A DNA stretch of 53,288 nt. Source: Planctomycetota bacterium. Lineage in GTDB: Bacteria; Planctomycetota; Phycisphaerae; Phycisphaerales; UBA1924. Shown one piece after another: positions 30,248-37,081 of this stretch. Position 1 is the stretch's first letter; every line of letters starts with the position of its first letter. The notes beneath the pieces are model-generated. The model saw only the letters and a list, made by a program, of their open reading frames with translations, was not told the origin of the DNA and searched no databases. Made by a program: the position numbers and the translations under genes. The stretch is taken from positions 1-53,288 of the forward strand of contig JAUZRR010000039.1 in the NCBI GenBank assembly GCA_030950285.1. The letters run 5' to 3'.

Positions 30248-32517
30248 TGGGTGCAGGACGCGAGCGTGTGCTGGCGAAGGCCGGCGTGATGGTTGTCGGG
30301 GTCTTTGCCCTTGGAGGTTTGTTTGCGGGCGCAGCGGCCGGGCAGGCGTGGCAGGAGCTCGGCCCCTCGCCGATCAACTCCGGGGGCGGGTACGCGGGGC
30401 GCATCTCGGCGGTCGGGGTGAGCGCGACTGACCCTGACCTTTATTACGTCGGCGGGGCCGACGGCGGGGTGTGGAAGACGACCGACGGCGGCTCGACGTG
30501 GACGCCGACGACGGACCACATGCCGACCACCGCGGTCGGGGCGATCGCGGTCGATCCGACCAACGACCAGGTCGTCTACGTCGGCACGGGCGAAGCGAAC
30601 TACGCCAACCACTCGCGGTACGGGCTTGGGGTCTTCAAGACGACCGACGGCGGGGCGACGTGGGAACAACTCGCAGAAGAGACCTTCGGCGGGCGGACGT
30701 TCTCGAAACTTGTCATCGACCCGCAGACACCCAGCACGCTCTACGCGGCGGTCGCCAGCGCGGGCGGGTTTCCGGCACTTGCTGCGGCAAAGGGGCACCC
30801 GGGCGCACAGGGGCTGGTCGGGGTGTTCAAGTCCACCGACTCGGGCGAGACGTGGACGCACCTGACCAACGGCATCCCGGGCGTCGAGGCGAGTGATATC
30901 GCGATTGATCGGCAGAACCCCGCGACGGTGTATGCTGCGATCGGGAATATCTTTGGTGACCCGGGCAACGGGGTGTACAAGACCACCGACAGCGGGGTGT
31001 CGTGGAGCAAACTCACCAGCGGGCTGCCGAGCTCGCAGGTCGGGCGGATCAGTCTTGACGTTTCGCCGAGCGACCCGCAGACGGTGTACACGCTCTTTAC
31101 TCGGCAAACAACATCGAGCGGCGGCGGCGCGTCGAACATGGGGGGCTACCGCTCTGACGACGGCGGGTTGACCTGGACTTCCAACGGCAGTGTGAACCAG
31201 GTGACTTATGGCTGGTTTCTTTCGTGCGTTTCGATCAAGCCCGACGAGCCGGGGACGGTGTTTTATGGCGGGCTGAACATGCGTCGGTACATCAACGGGT
31301 CGGGCAGCACGACCACGCCGCCGCACGTTGATCTGCACGCGATCGCGTGGGACGCAGCGGGGCGCTTGCTCTGCGGCAACGACGGCGGGCTGCACCGGTC
31401 GATCAATCTGGGCAACTCGTGGACGAGCCTGGCGCCTGGGCTTGGGACGATCCAGATTTATGCCGGGCTCTCGACACACCCGACCGACGACAACTTCATT
31501 CTCGCCGGGATGCAGGACAACGGGACCAACCGGCGGACCAACAACACCAAAACGTGGCAGGCGGTCATCGGCGGCGACGGGGGGTGGACCCAGATCAACC
31601 AGAGCTCGCCCAACATTATGTTCGGCGAGTACCAGGGCACGGGCAACCTGTTCCGCTCGACCAACGGCGGGTCGGGGTTTAACTTTGCCGGTTCGGGAAT
31701 CGGTGGGCGGAACTGTTTTTTGCCGCCGTATGTGATTGATCCGAACAACACCAACACCGTGTACTACGGCACCGAGCGGCTCTACCGCTCGACCAACGGG
31801 GGCACAAGCTGGAGCCCGCGGTCGGGCGATATCACCGACGGCTCGGGGGCGATCCGCGCGCTGGCGATCGCGGCGAGCAACTCGAGTTACATCTACGCGT
31901 CGACCAACGACGGGAACGTCGCGGTCTCGACCAACGCGGGGCAGACGTTCACGCAGATTCTTGACAACCACCCGGGGTGGCCTCGGGTGACGCGGGAGCT
32001 GTTTGTTGATCCGACCGACGAGCGGACGGTCTATCTGGCGACCGCGTTCTTTGGGACCACGCAGGTCCGGCGTTCGACCGACGCGGGGCAGACGTGGGAG
32101 GCTCTGGATCAGAACCTGCCTGATATCCCGGTGAATGTGGTCGCGGCCGATCATCGGCAACGCCGGCTGACGATCTACGCCGGGACGGACGCGGGGCTGC
32201 TGCGGACGGTCGACGGTGGTGACAGTTGGCACGCCTACCCGCCGGGTTTGCCCAACGTGCCGGTGATTGATATTGATCTGGACACGGGCCGGGACCGCCT
32301 TGTTGTTGCGACGCAGGGGCGCGGGGCGTGGAGTGTTTCGATCGTGTACTGCGAGGGTGATTGGAACGGCGACGGTGTTGCCAACACGATCGACGTGTTG
32401 GCGTTTCTCAACGACTGGGCCGCGGTCGATGAGGATGGCGACTTCAACGGCGACGGGGATGTCAACACGCTCGATGTGATCGCGTTTCTGAACGCATGGA
32501 CAGCCGGATGTTCATGA
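30244..32517 (+). CDS. Secreted BNR/Asp-box beta-propeller protein with GC-type dockerin
   Basis: 757 aa. N-terminal signal peptide (AGVMVVGVFALGGLFAGAAAG). At least ten Asp-box (BNR) turns of the form S/T-x-D-x-G-x-T-W are visible: KTTDGGSTW, KTTDGGATW, KSTDSGETW, KTTDSGVSW, RSDDGGLTW, RSTNGGTSW, RSTDAGQTW and others, as in sortilin/VPS10-like and sialidase-like propellers. The catalytic Arg triad and Tyr of sialidases are not evident, so a binding or unknown hydrolytic role is more likely. The end carries dockerin repeats (DWNGDGVANTIDVLAFLNDW and DFNGDGDVNTLDVIAFLNAW) and TAGCS. Overlap with the preceding gene indicates an operon. An inverted family-2 palindrome follows 45 bp after the stop. 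Confidence 0.88.
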   Translation: MMGAGRERVLAKAGVMVVGVFALGGLFAGAAAGQAWQELGPSPINSGGGYAGRISAVGVSATDPDLYYVGGADGGVWKTTDGGSTWTPTTDHMPTTAVGAIAVDPTNDQVVYVGTGEANYANHSRYGLGVFKTTDGGATWEQLAEETFGGRTFSKLVIDPQTPSTLYAAVASAGGFPALAAAKGHPGAQGLVGVFKSTDSGETWTHLTNGIPGVEASDIAIDRQNPATVYAAIGNIFGDPGNGVYKTTDSGVSWSKLTSGLPSSQVGRISLDVSPSDPQTVYTLFTRQTTSSGGGASNMGGYRSDDGGLTWTSNGSVNQVTYGWFLSCVSIKPDEPGTVFYGGLNMRRYINGSGSTTTPPHVDLHAIAWDAAGRLLCGNDGGLHRSINLGNSWTSLAPGLGTIQIYAGLSTHPTDDNFILAGMQDNGTNRRTNNTKTWQAVIGGDGGWTQINQSSPNIMFGEYQGTGNLFRSTNGGSGFNFAGSGIGGRNCFLPPYVIDPNNTNTVYYGTERLYRSTNGGTSWSPRSGDITDGSGAIRALAIAASNSSYIYASTNDGNVAVSTNAGQTFTQILDNHPGWPRVTRELFVDPTDERTVYLATAFFGTTQVRRSTDAGQTWEALDQNLPDIPVNVVAADHRQRRLTIYAGTDAGLLRTVDGGDSWHAYPPGLPNVPVIDIDLDTGRDRLVVATQGRGAWSVSIVYCEGDWNGDGVANTIDVLAFLNDWAAVDEDGDFNGDGDVNTLDVIAFLNAWTAGCS

Positions 32518-32559
32518 TGGGGTGGTGACGCGCTCTGTGTCATCCTGTGTGCCACACTC

Positions 32560-32803
32560 CACAGAGCCCCTCGCGCGAGCGATGGGGTAGAGCTCGGTGT
32601 AGCAGGGGCCGTGGGTGTAGGTGCGGTTGTGGATCGGGAGGATGATCTGCTGCATCTGGCTTCCGAGTGTTTGGAAGGTCGCGTGGTCTGGGGGGAGTTC
32701 GCCGGTGTATCCCCACGGGGCAAGCAGCAGTTGGCCGTAGCGGCTGGGCGCTGGCTGCGGTGGCGATCAATGCGGCTGTCCACACTGTTGCTGTCCGGCT
32801 CAT
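32560..32803 (-). pseudogene. Zinc carboxypeptidase (M14) relic with signal-peptide start
   Basis: A good start is present: ATG 32803 with GGGAG 7 bases upstream, opening a signal peptide (MSRTATVWTAALIATAASA). About 60 bases in, a +1 frame encodes RYGQLLLAPWGYTGELPPD, then FQTLGSQMQQIILPIHNRTY and GPCYTELYPI, which matches the C-terminal third of M14 metallocarboxypeptidases (SYSQLILYPWGY ... LY pattern). The zinc-binding middle of the enzyme is gone, the two pieces are out of frame, and the 3' end runs into an inverted family-2 palindrome. An internal deletion followed by repeat insertion explains the structure. Confidence 0.65.
32563..32587 (-). repeat. REP-like palindrome, family 2 copy g (inverted)
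   Basis: AGAG, then CCCCTCGC, loop GCGA, GCGATGGGG with one inserted base on the right arm. Orientation is opposite to most copies. It truncates the M14 relic. Confidence 0.75.
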
Positions 32804-32915
32804 GGTTTCTCCCTCAATATGTCTCGCGTAGCGTGCGCGGGCGATGGGCCAACGTACAGGCAAACCGTTGTCCGACCAAGGGACCTGCTTCAGTACGGCT
32901 TTGAGCGGTGCCCAA

Positions 32916-32932
32916 GCGGGCTGGGAAGCCCG
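32916..32932 (-). repeat. REP-like hairpin, family 4 copy 2
   Basis: GCGGGCT, loop GGGA, AGCCCG. On the minus strand it matches the copy at 9438-9455, including the flanking TGAACAA...CAGG and TTGGG. Confidence 0.55.
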
Positions 32933-32967
32933 TCCCCCTGCCCGTCCCCCTGTTTGTCCCCCTGTTT
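32932..32967. repeat. 12-bp tandem repeat, three units
   Basis: GTCCCCCTGCCC followed by two identical units GTCCCCCTGTTT, directly beside the family-4 hairpin. Confidence 0.75.
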
Positions 32968-33064
32968 GTTCAGGCATTCTCAGGTGGTCGCTTGTCGCAG
33001 ACCACGCCATTCCTGTGCTCGCGCGCAGGGCTCGTGAGGAGGCGTGCGGTTCTTGTGATCCGCA

Positions 33065-34138
33065 TCACGCGCCCATGTACTCGGCCAGCACCGCTGCCCG
33101 GACGGCGACGCCCCAGGCGACCTGCTGCAGGATGAGCGACTTTGGCCCGGCGTTGCTGTCGGCGACGGTGCTGTCGATCTCGACGCTGCGGTTCATGGGT
33201 CCGGGGTGGAGGACGACGGCGCCGGGCTTCATGTTTGCTGCGCGCTCGGCGGTGAGGCCGCAGTGTTCGCGGTAGGCGCGGACCGACGCGATCGGGCCGA
33301 TTTTGTTTTGCCCGCGCTCCGGGGGCAGGGCGTTTCCGTGCCCCGGTGTCTCGCTGCTGTGGCGTTCGAACTGGATGCGCAGCATCATCACCGCGTCCAT
33401 CTCGGGCAGCACCATGTCGAGGTCGTGCTCGACAGCGAGGGTTGCGGCATCGGGCGCGTCGGGCGGGCGCAGACAGGTCAGCCCTTTGGGCGCCAGCCGT
33501 GGGGGGCCGACGAGGACGACGCTTGCGCCGAGTTTGGTCAGGCCGGCGATTGCCGAGCGTGCGACCCGCGAGCTGACCACGTCGCCGACGATCGCGACGC
33601 GGAGGCCGGCGAGGTCAAAGCTGTCGTCGCGTCCGAAGGCCTCGGCGATGGTGGCCAGATCGAGCAGCCCTTGTGTCGGGTGCTCGTGCCTGCCGTCGCC
33701 GGCGTTGATGACGGTGCAGGCAACGGTGTCGTGGACCAGTTGGGCGATGCCCGACTGTTTGCCCCGCACGACGATCGCGTGGACGCCCATGGCTTGGAGG
33801 GTGAGGGCGGTGTCGCGGACCGATTCGCCCTTGGCGAGGCTCGAGCCGCCGATGGAGAGGTCGGCGACTGCTGCGCCCATGCGTTGGGCGGCGAGGGCGA
33901 AGCTGGTGCGGGTCCGGGTCGAGGGCTCGAAGAAGGCGGTCGCGACGGTCTTGCCTTGCAGCAGGTCGAGCGGGGGGGCTTGGCCCAGAGCGGCCGGGCG
34001 GAGTTCTCTTGCCCGCGCCAGCAACCGGCGGATGCGGGCGGCGTCGGTCTCGGCGAGCGCGAGCAGCGATCGAACAAGATCGGCCGATGGTCCGGGCTGT
34101 GGTCGCATTGTCGCTGATTCCTTCGCACGGCCGATCAT
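33065..34138 (-). CDS. pyrB: Aspartate carbamoyltransferase catalytic subunit
   Basis: Joins carbamoyl phosphate and aspartate in pyrimidine synthesis; cytoplasmic. Motifs: FEPSTRTRTSFALAAQ (carbamoyl-phosphate loop), a lysine loop GGSSLAKGESVRDTAL, GDGRHEHPTQGLLDL, and the late HPGPMNR. 357 aa if it starts at ATG 34138, which has AAGGAG 9 bases upstream; ATG 34108 would give 347 aa and a more usual N-terminus. Slightly longer than typical (about 310) because of a Pro/Asp-rich stretch near residue 230 (CLRPPDAPDAATLA) and another near 265 (HSSETPGHGNALPPE). No pyrI or pyrC is adjacent. It follows the lipoprotein gene on the same strand by about 96 bp. Confidence 0.95.
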   Translation of the reverse strand: MIGRAKESATMRPQPGPSADLVRSLLALAETDAARIRRLLARARELRPAALGQAPPLDLLQGKTVATAFFEPSTRTRTSFALAAQRMGAAVADLSIGGSSLAKGESVRDTALTLQAMGVHAIVVRGKQSGIAQLVHDTVACTVINAGDGRHEHPTQGLLDLATIAEAFGRDDSFDLAGLRVAIVGDVVSSRVARSAIAGLTKLGASVVLVGPPRLAPKGLTCLRPPDAPDAATLAVEHDLDMVLPEMDAVMMLRIQFERHSSETPGHGNALPPERGQNKIGPIASVRAYREHCGLTAERAANMKPGAVVLHPGPMNRSVEIDSTVADSNAGPKSLILQQVAWGVAVRAAVLAEYMGA

Positions 34139-34234
34139 GCACAGCGTCTCCTTGAAACCCCGCTCCTGTTCCACCCGCCCCCCCTCCGGTGCCCGGTGCC
34201 CGGTTCATCGGCCGGATCAATCCGTCGGTCCTGT

Positions 34235-34948
34235 TCAATCGGTGTCGTCGAGAGGGACTTGGGGTGCTGGTTCAGTACCCGGGTCGATGTCCATGACCTC
34301 CGGCTGGCTTTGGTCGTCCAACTCGGTCTCCAACTGGTGGTCCAACTCGGTCTCGCCCTCGACCACCTCGGGCAACGGCATGTAGTAGATCGGCGGCACC
34401 TCGACCACGCCTGGGTCCCAGGGCTGGGTCTGCTCGACGCGCCAGGACGAGAACCGTCGTTTGAGGTGGAGGGTGATCGCCTGGTGGACGACCTGCCCGC
34501 TGCTGCGCGAGATGGCGTAGACCGGGCGGAAGACGTCCACGCGGGCCCGGTCGCCGCGCATCCAGACCCACCCGATGTGGTAGGTGGGGAGCGACTCGGC
34601 CTCGGGGGTGATGGGTGTCGCGCGGTCGCCGATGCGGATGGCGACGTCGATGTACTGCTCGCGGGTGACGCCTTGGGGCAGGTTGATGGCAAACCAGCCG
34701 TCGTTTTCGTCGTCGGGCGGCGGGTGGCGTTCGGAGGCCCAGGAGATGCTCTCGGCCAACAGGTTCAGGACGGTTCGGCTGGCAAAGTCGGGTTTTTCGT
34801 CGAGCGGGATCGGGATTCCTTCGGGGTTGCTGTCGTAGATGACGCTGGTGCAGCCGGGCAGGCCGGCGACGGCGGCGGCCAGCCCCACCCCCACCCCCAC
34901 CACTGCTGCCAACATGCCCCTAGCCTGTCTGGTGAAGTCGCTGCGCAT
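34235..34948 (-). CDS. Lipoprotein of unknown function
   Basis: 237 aa from ATG 34948, with GGGAGG 6 bases upstream. The N-terminus has a charged start, a long Ala/Val/Gly helix and a lipobox (VAGLPGC), so the mature protein should be lipid-anchored at Cys near residue 33. The body (VLNLLAESISWASERHP, YIDVAIRIGDRATPI, YHIGWVWMRGDRARVDVFRPV, ITLHLKRRFSSWRVEQTQPW) looks like an alpha/beta periplasmic domain with no named family. The C-terminal 40 residues are Glu/Asp/Pro-rich. It precedes pyrB and may share its transcript, and it diverges from ubiX with 62 bp between starts. Confidence 0.75.
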   Translation of the reverse strand: MRSDFTRQARGMLAAVVGVGVGLAAAVAGLPGCTSVIYDSNPEGIPIPLDEKPDFASRTVLNLLAESISWASERHPPPDDENDGWFAINLPQGVTREQYIDVAIRIGDRATPITPEAESLPTYHIGWVWMRGDRARVDVFRPVYAISRSSGQVVHQAITLHLKRRFSSWRVEQTQPWDPGVVEVPPIYYMPLPEVVEGETELDHQLETELDDQSQPEVMDIDPGTEPAPQVPLDDTD

Positions 34949-35010
34949 CTTGAACCTCCCGTGTGCCTGAACGCTGAAGAGAGCATAGTGCCGATTCGCT
35001 GGCTGCAACC

Positions 35011-35712
35011 ATGACACCCTCGCCGCTGCATCCTGATTGTTTGCCGGCTCGCCGGCGGTTTGTGGTGGGGATCACCGGCGCATCGGGTGCTGGGTACGCC
35101 CTGCGGCTGCTGGAACTGCTGCTGGGCAGCGGGTGCGAGGTGCATCTGGTGGTGACCGAGTACGGCCGTCGGCTGCTGGCTGATGAGGCGGGGGTGCGCG
35201 CGCTCGACCTTGCGAATCTGCTGCCGCACACCGTCAGCGACGCCCCGCCGCCGCTGGGCGTGAGGCCGTGGGCGGAGGGTGCCGTCCGCTGGGACGCGGC
35301 CGAGGTCGAGCGCCGGCTGATCGTGCACCCGAACAAGGATGTCGGCGCGGTGATCGCGTCGGGAGGGTTTTTGCACGACGGGATGGTGGTCGTTCCTTGC
35401 ACGAGCACGAGCCTGGGGGCGATGGCGACGGGGTCTGGAAGTAATCTGCTGTGCCGGGCGGCGATGGTGACGCTGAAGGAACGTCGGCGGCTGGTGGTGT
35501 GCCACCGCGAGAGCCCGCTGAGCCTGATCGACATCGAGAACATGCGAACGCTGGCGCTGGCCGGGGCGATCGTGTGCCCGACGAATCCGGGCTTTTATCT
35601 GTTGCCTGAGAGCATCGAGGACCTTGTGGACTTTATGGTGGGGAAGGTGCTGGATTTGTTGGGTGTGGAGCACGGGCTGGAGACGCGGTGGGGAGGAGCC
35701 CTGGAACACTGA
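35011..35712 (+). CDS. ubiX: Flavin prenyltransferase
   Basis: 233 aa. UbiX attaches dimethylallyl phosphate to FMN to make the prenylated cofactor used by UbiD-type decarboxylases. Flavodoxin-like fold with VVGITGASGAGYALRLLELL at the FMN site, the loop VVPCTSTSLGAMATGSGSN, and NLLCRAAMVTLKERRRLVVCHRESPLS near the prenyl-phosphate site. Length is slightly above the usual 190-210 because of an insert near residue 70-95 (SDAPPPLGVRPWAEG). No ubiD gene is present here. In organisms with futalosine-type menaquinone synthesis it probably supports later decarboxylation, a link suggested by mqnA in the window. Confidence 0.93.
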   Translation: MTPSPLHPDCLPARRRFVVGITGASGAGYALRLLELLLGSGCEVHLVVTEYGRRLLADEAGVRALDLANLLPHTVSDAPPPLGVRPWAEGAVRWDAAEVERRLIVHPNKDVGAVIASGGFLHDGMVVVPCTSTSLGAMATGSGSNLLCRAAMVTLKERRRLVVCHRESPLSLIDIENMRTLALAGAIVCPTNPGFYLLPESIEDLVDFMVGKVLDLLGVEHGLETRWGGALEH

Positions 35713-35734
35713 TCCGCAGCATCCGGCACAATCG

Positions 35735-36979
35735 TTACGGGTCCTCGTCAAACACAGACCGGAGGTCCTCTGTGGATGCTTCAATCGCATGGAGTATATC
35801 GCGGGCCACCCAGTCTCTAAACCTTTTCTTCCCTGTGTATTCGGTCAGGATGCGCAGCCTTTCGCAGAGGCGCAGGTCTGCATAGACAGTGGGTTTCTCG
35901 ACATCCAGAATGAGTTGGGCTTCCTGGGCATTGACGACCGGTGTTGTAAAGAGCCGATCGACCAGGCGCATGAGTCTGGGATTGGCGCGGGCCTGATGGA
36001 GAGCGCCGTAGTACGACTGGCGCAAGTGCAGCAAGTGTTCGGTTCGCACGATCGAATCTTGTGCTTGAGTCATGATCGCCTGAAGCATGAACTCGACCCA
36101 CGCCTTCCAGTTACCATGAACACTCACCCCCAGCAACAGGTCGGCGTAGCGTTGCCGATGTTTGTGAATAAACTCACTGAAATACACGGTTGGTCGGTCG
36201 AGTAGCTGCTCTTTCACAAGCGATCTTGAAGCGAGCACGCGGCCGACCCTCCCGTTGCCGTCACGAAACGGATGGATTGCCTCAAACTGGTAGTGCGCGA
36301 TGGCGATGGCGATCAAAGGCGGGATGCGTTGGTCGTTGCGATGGACGAAGCTCTCGAACGCCTGAATGCAGCGGTCGAGTTTCTCGCCGGGCGGCGGCGG
36401 GACATATCTCGCCTCGCGCGGTCCGCGCAGCGGATCGCCGATGTACACCGGAACATCGCGGAACTCGCCCGGGCGCGTGTCACCCCCGCGCACGCCGGTC
36501 AGGAGTTTGGCGTGAATCTCTTTGATCAGCCGGGTGCAGAGCGGCAACGGCGACTCGACGCCAAACTCTAACGCGAGCACATAGTTCCACGCCTCCTTGC
36601 CTCGACTCCGTTCTGGGAGGTCCCGCTGGGCTGCCGCAAACACCATGTCACTGGCGGTGGTGTCAATGTTCTCCACCTTTGACGAGAGCTTCGCTTCACG
36701 CACCCAGAGCGCCCGAAGCAACGACTGGGCACCCTCGATCCGCAGGTGCAGGCCGTTGAGCCTCCCTAACGCCAGCAACGCACCGTCGTAGAGCGGACGC
36801 AACTCGGCGGTGAGGCTCGCCCATTCCAATGCGGGGGGAAGGTCATCGGGCACAAATGACTGTGTCTTGAAGGGGAGGTACTCCGCAACTCCACCCCTCT
36901 GTATCTGCTGTTGAAGGAGAACTGGAGCAAGATGCCCTGGAGATTTGTCTGTAAACTGATTGGTATCCACAATAACCAT
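35735..36979 (-). CDS. Fic-domain protein (class II, N-terminal inhibitory motif)
   Basis: 414 aa from ATG 36979. The Fic active site is canonical: His236-PFRDGNGR244-VGR, which in active members transfers AMP from ATP to a target hydroxyl. An inhibitory helix upstream holds Ser99-x3-Glu103-Asn104 (LSSKVENIDTT), the class II (S/T)xxxE(G/N) motif that blocks the gamma-phosphate site, so the enzyme is probably self-inhibited. The C-terminus (about 330-414, with PVVNAQEAQLILDVEKPTVYADLRL) looks like a winged-helix domain, common in this architecture. It is convergent with ubiX (22 bp). The 100 bp upstream are unusually AT-rich; TTGACT and CATAAT with a 17-bp gap lie there, the second overlapping the ATG, so a leaderless GTG start at 36970 is possible. 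Confidence 0.9.
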   Translation of the reverse strand: MVIVDTNQFTDKSPGHLAPVLLQQQIQRGGVAEYLPFKTQSFVPDDLPPALEWASLTAELRPLYDGALLALGRLNGLHLRIEGAQSLLRALWVREAKLSSKVENIDTTASDMVFAAAQRDLPERSRGKEAWNYVLALEFGVESPLPLCTRLIKEIHAKLLTGVRGGDTRPGEFRDVPVYIGDPLRGPREARYVPPPPGEKLDRCIQAFESFVHRNDQRIPPLIAIAIAHYQFEAIHPFRDGNGRVGRVLASRSLVKEQLLDRPTVYFSEFIHKHRQRYADLLLGVSVHGNWKAWVEFMLQAIMTQAQDSIVRTEHLLHLRQSYYGALHQARANPRLMRLVDRLFTTPVVNAQEAQLILDVEKPTVYADLRLCERLRILTEYTGKKRFRDWVARDILHAIEASTEDLRSVFDEDP

Positions 36980-37006
36980 TATGAATACTTCCAAAATCAC
37001 AGTCAA
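36978..37006 (-). promoter_or_regulatory. Candidate sigma-70-type promoter of the Fic gene
   Basis: On the minus strand TTGACT (37001-37006) and CATAAT (36978-36983) are 17 bp apart in the most AT-rich stretch of this part of the window. The -10 box overlaps the annotated ATG, so either the start is the GTG at 36970 or the match is chance. Confidence 0.3.
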
Positions 37007-37081
37007 GTGTTTTGCGTTTTTCTTTACTGTCTTTTTACCTTTGTCCAAATGCTTTACTATCAGCGATTAGTCCAATAATCA

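Larger units (their letters stand above)
32804..33064. other. Intergenic region with family-4 hairpin and 12-bp tandem repeat
   Basis: Holds the hairpin at 32916-32932 and the tandem repeat at 32932-32967; otherwise I see no gene. The minus-strand frame through the hairpin reads GGRASQPAW, a translation also seen near 9440, which marks the repeat family and not a protein. Confidence 0.5.
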
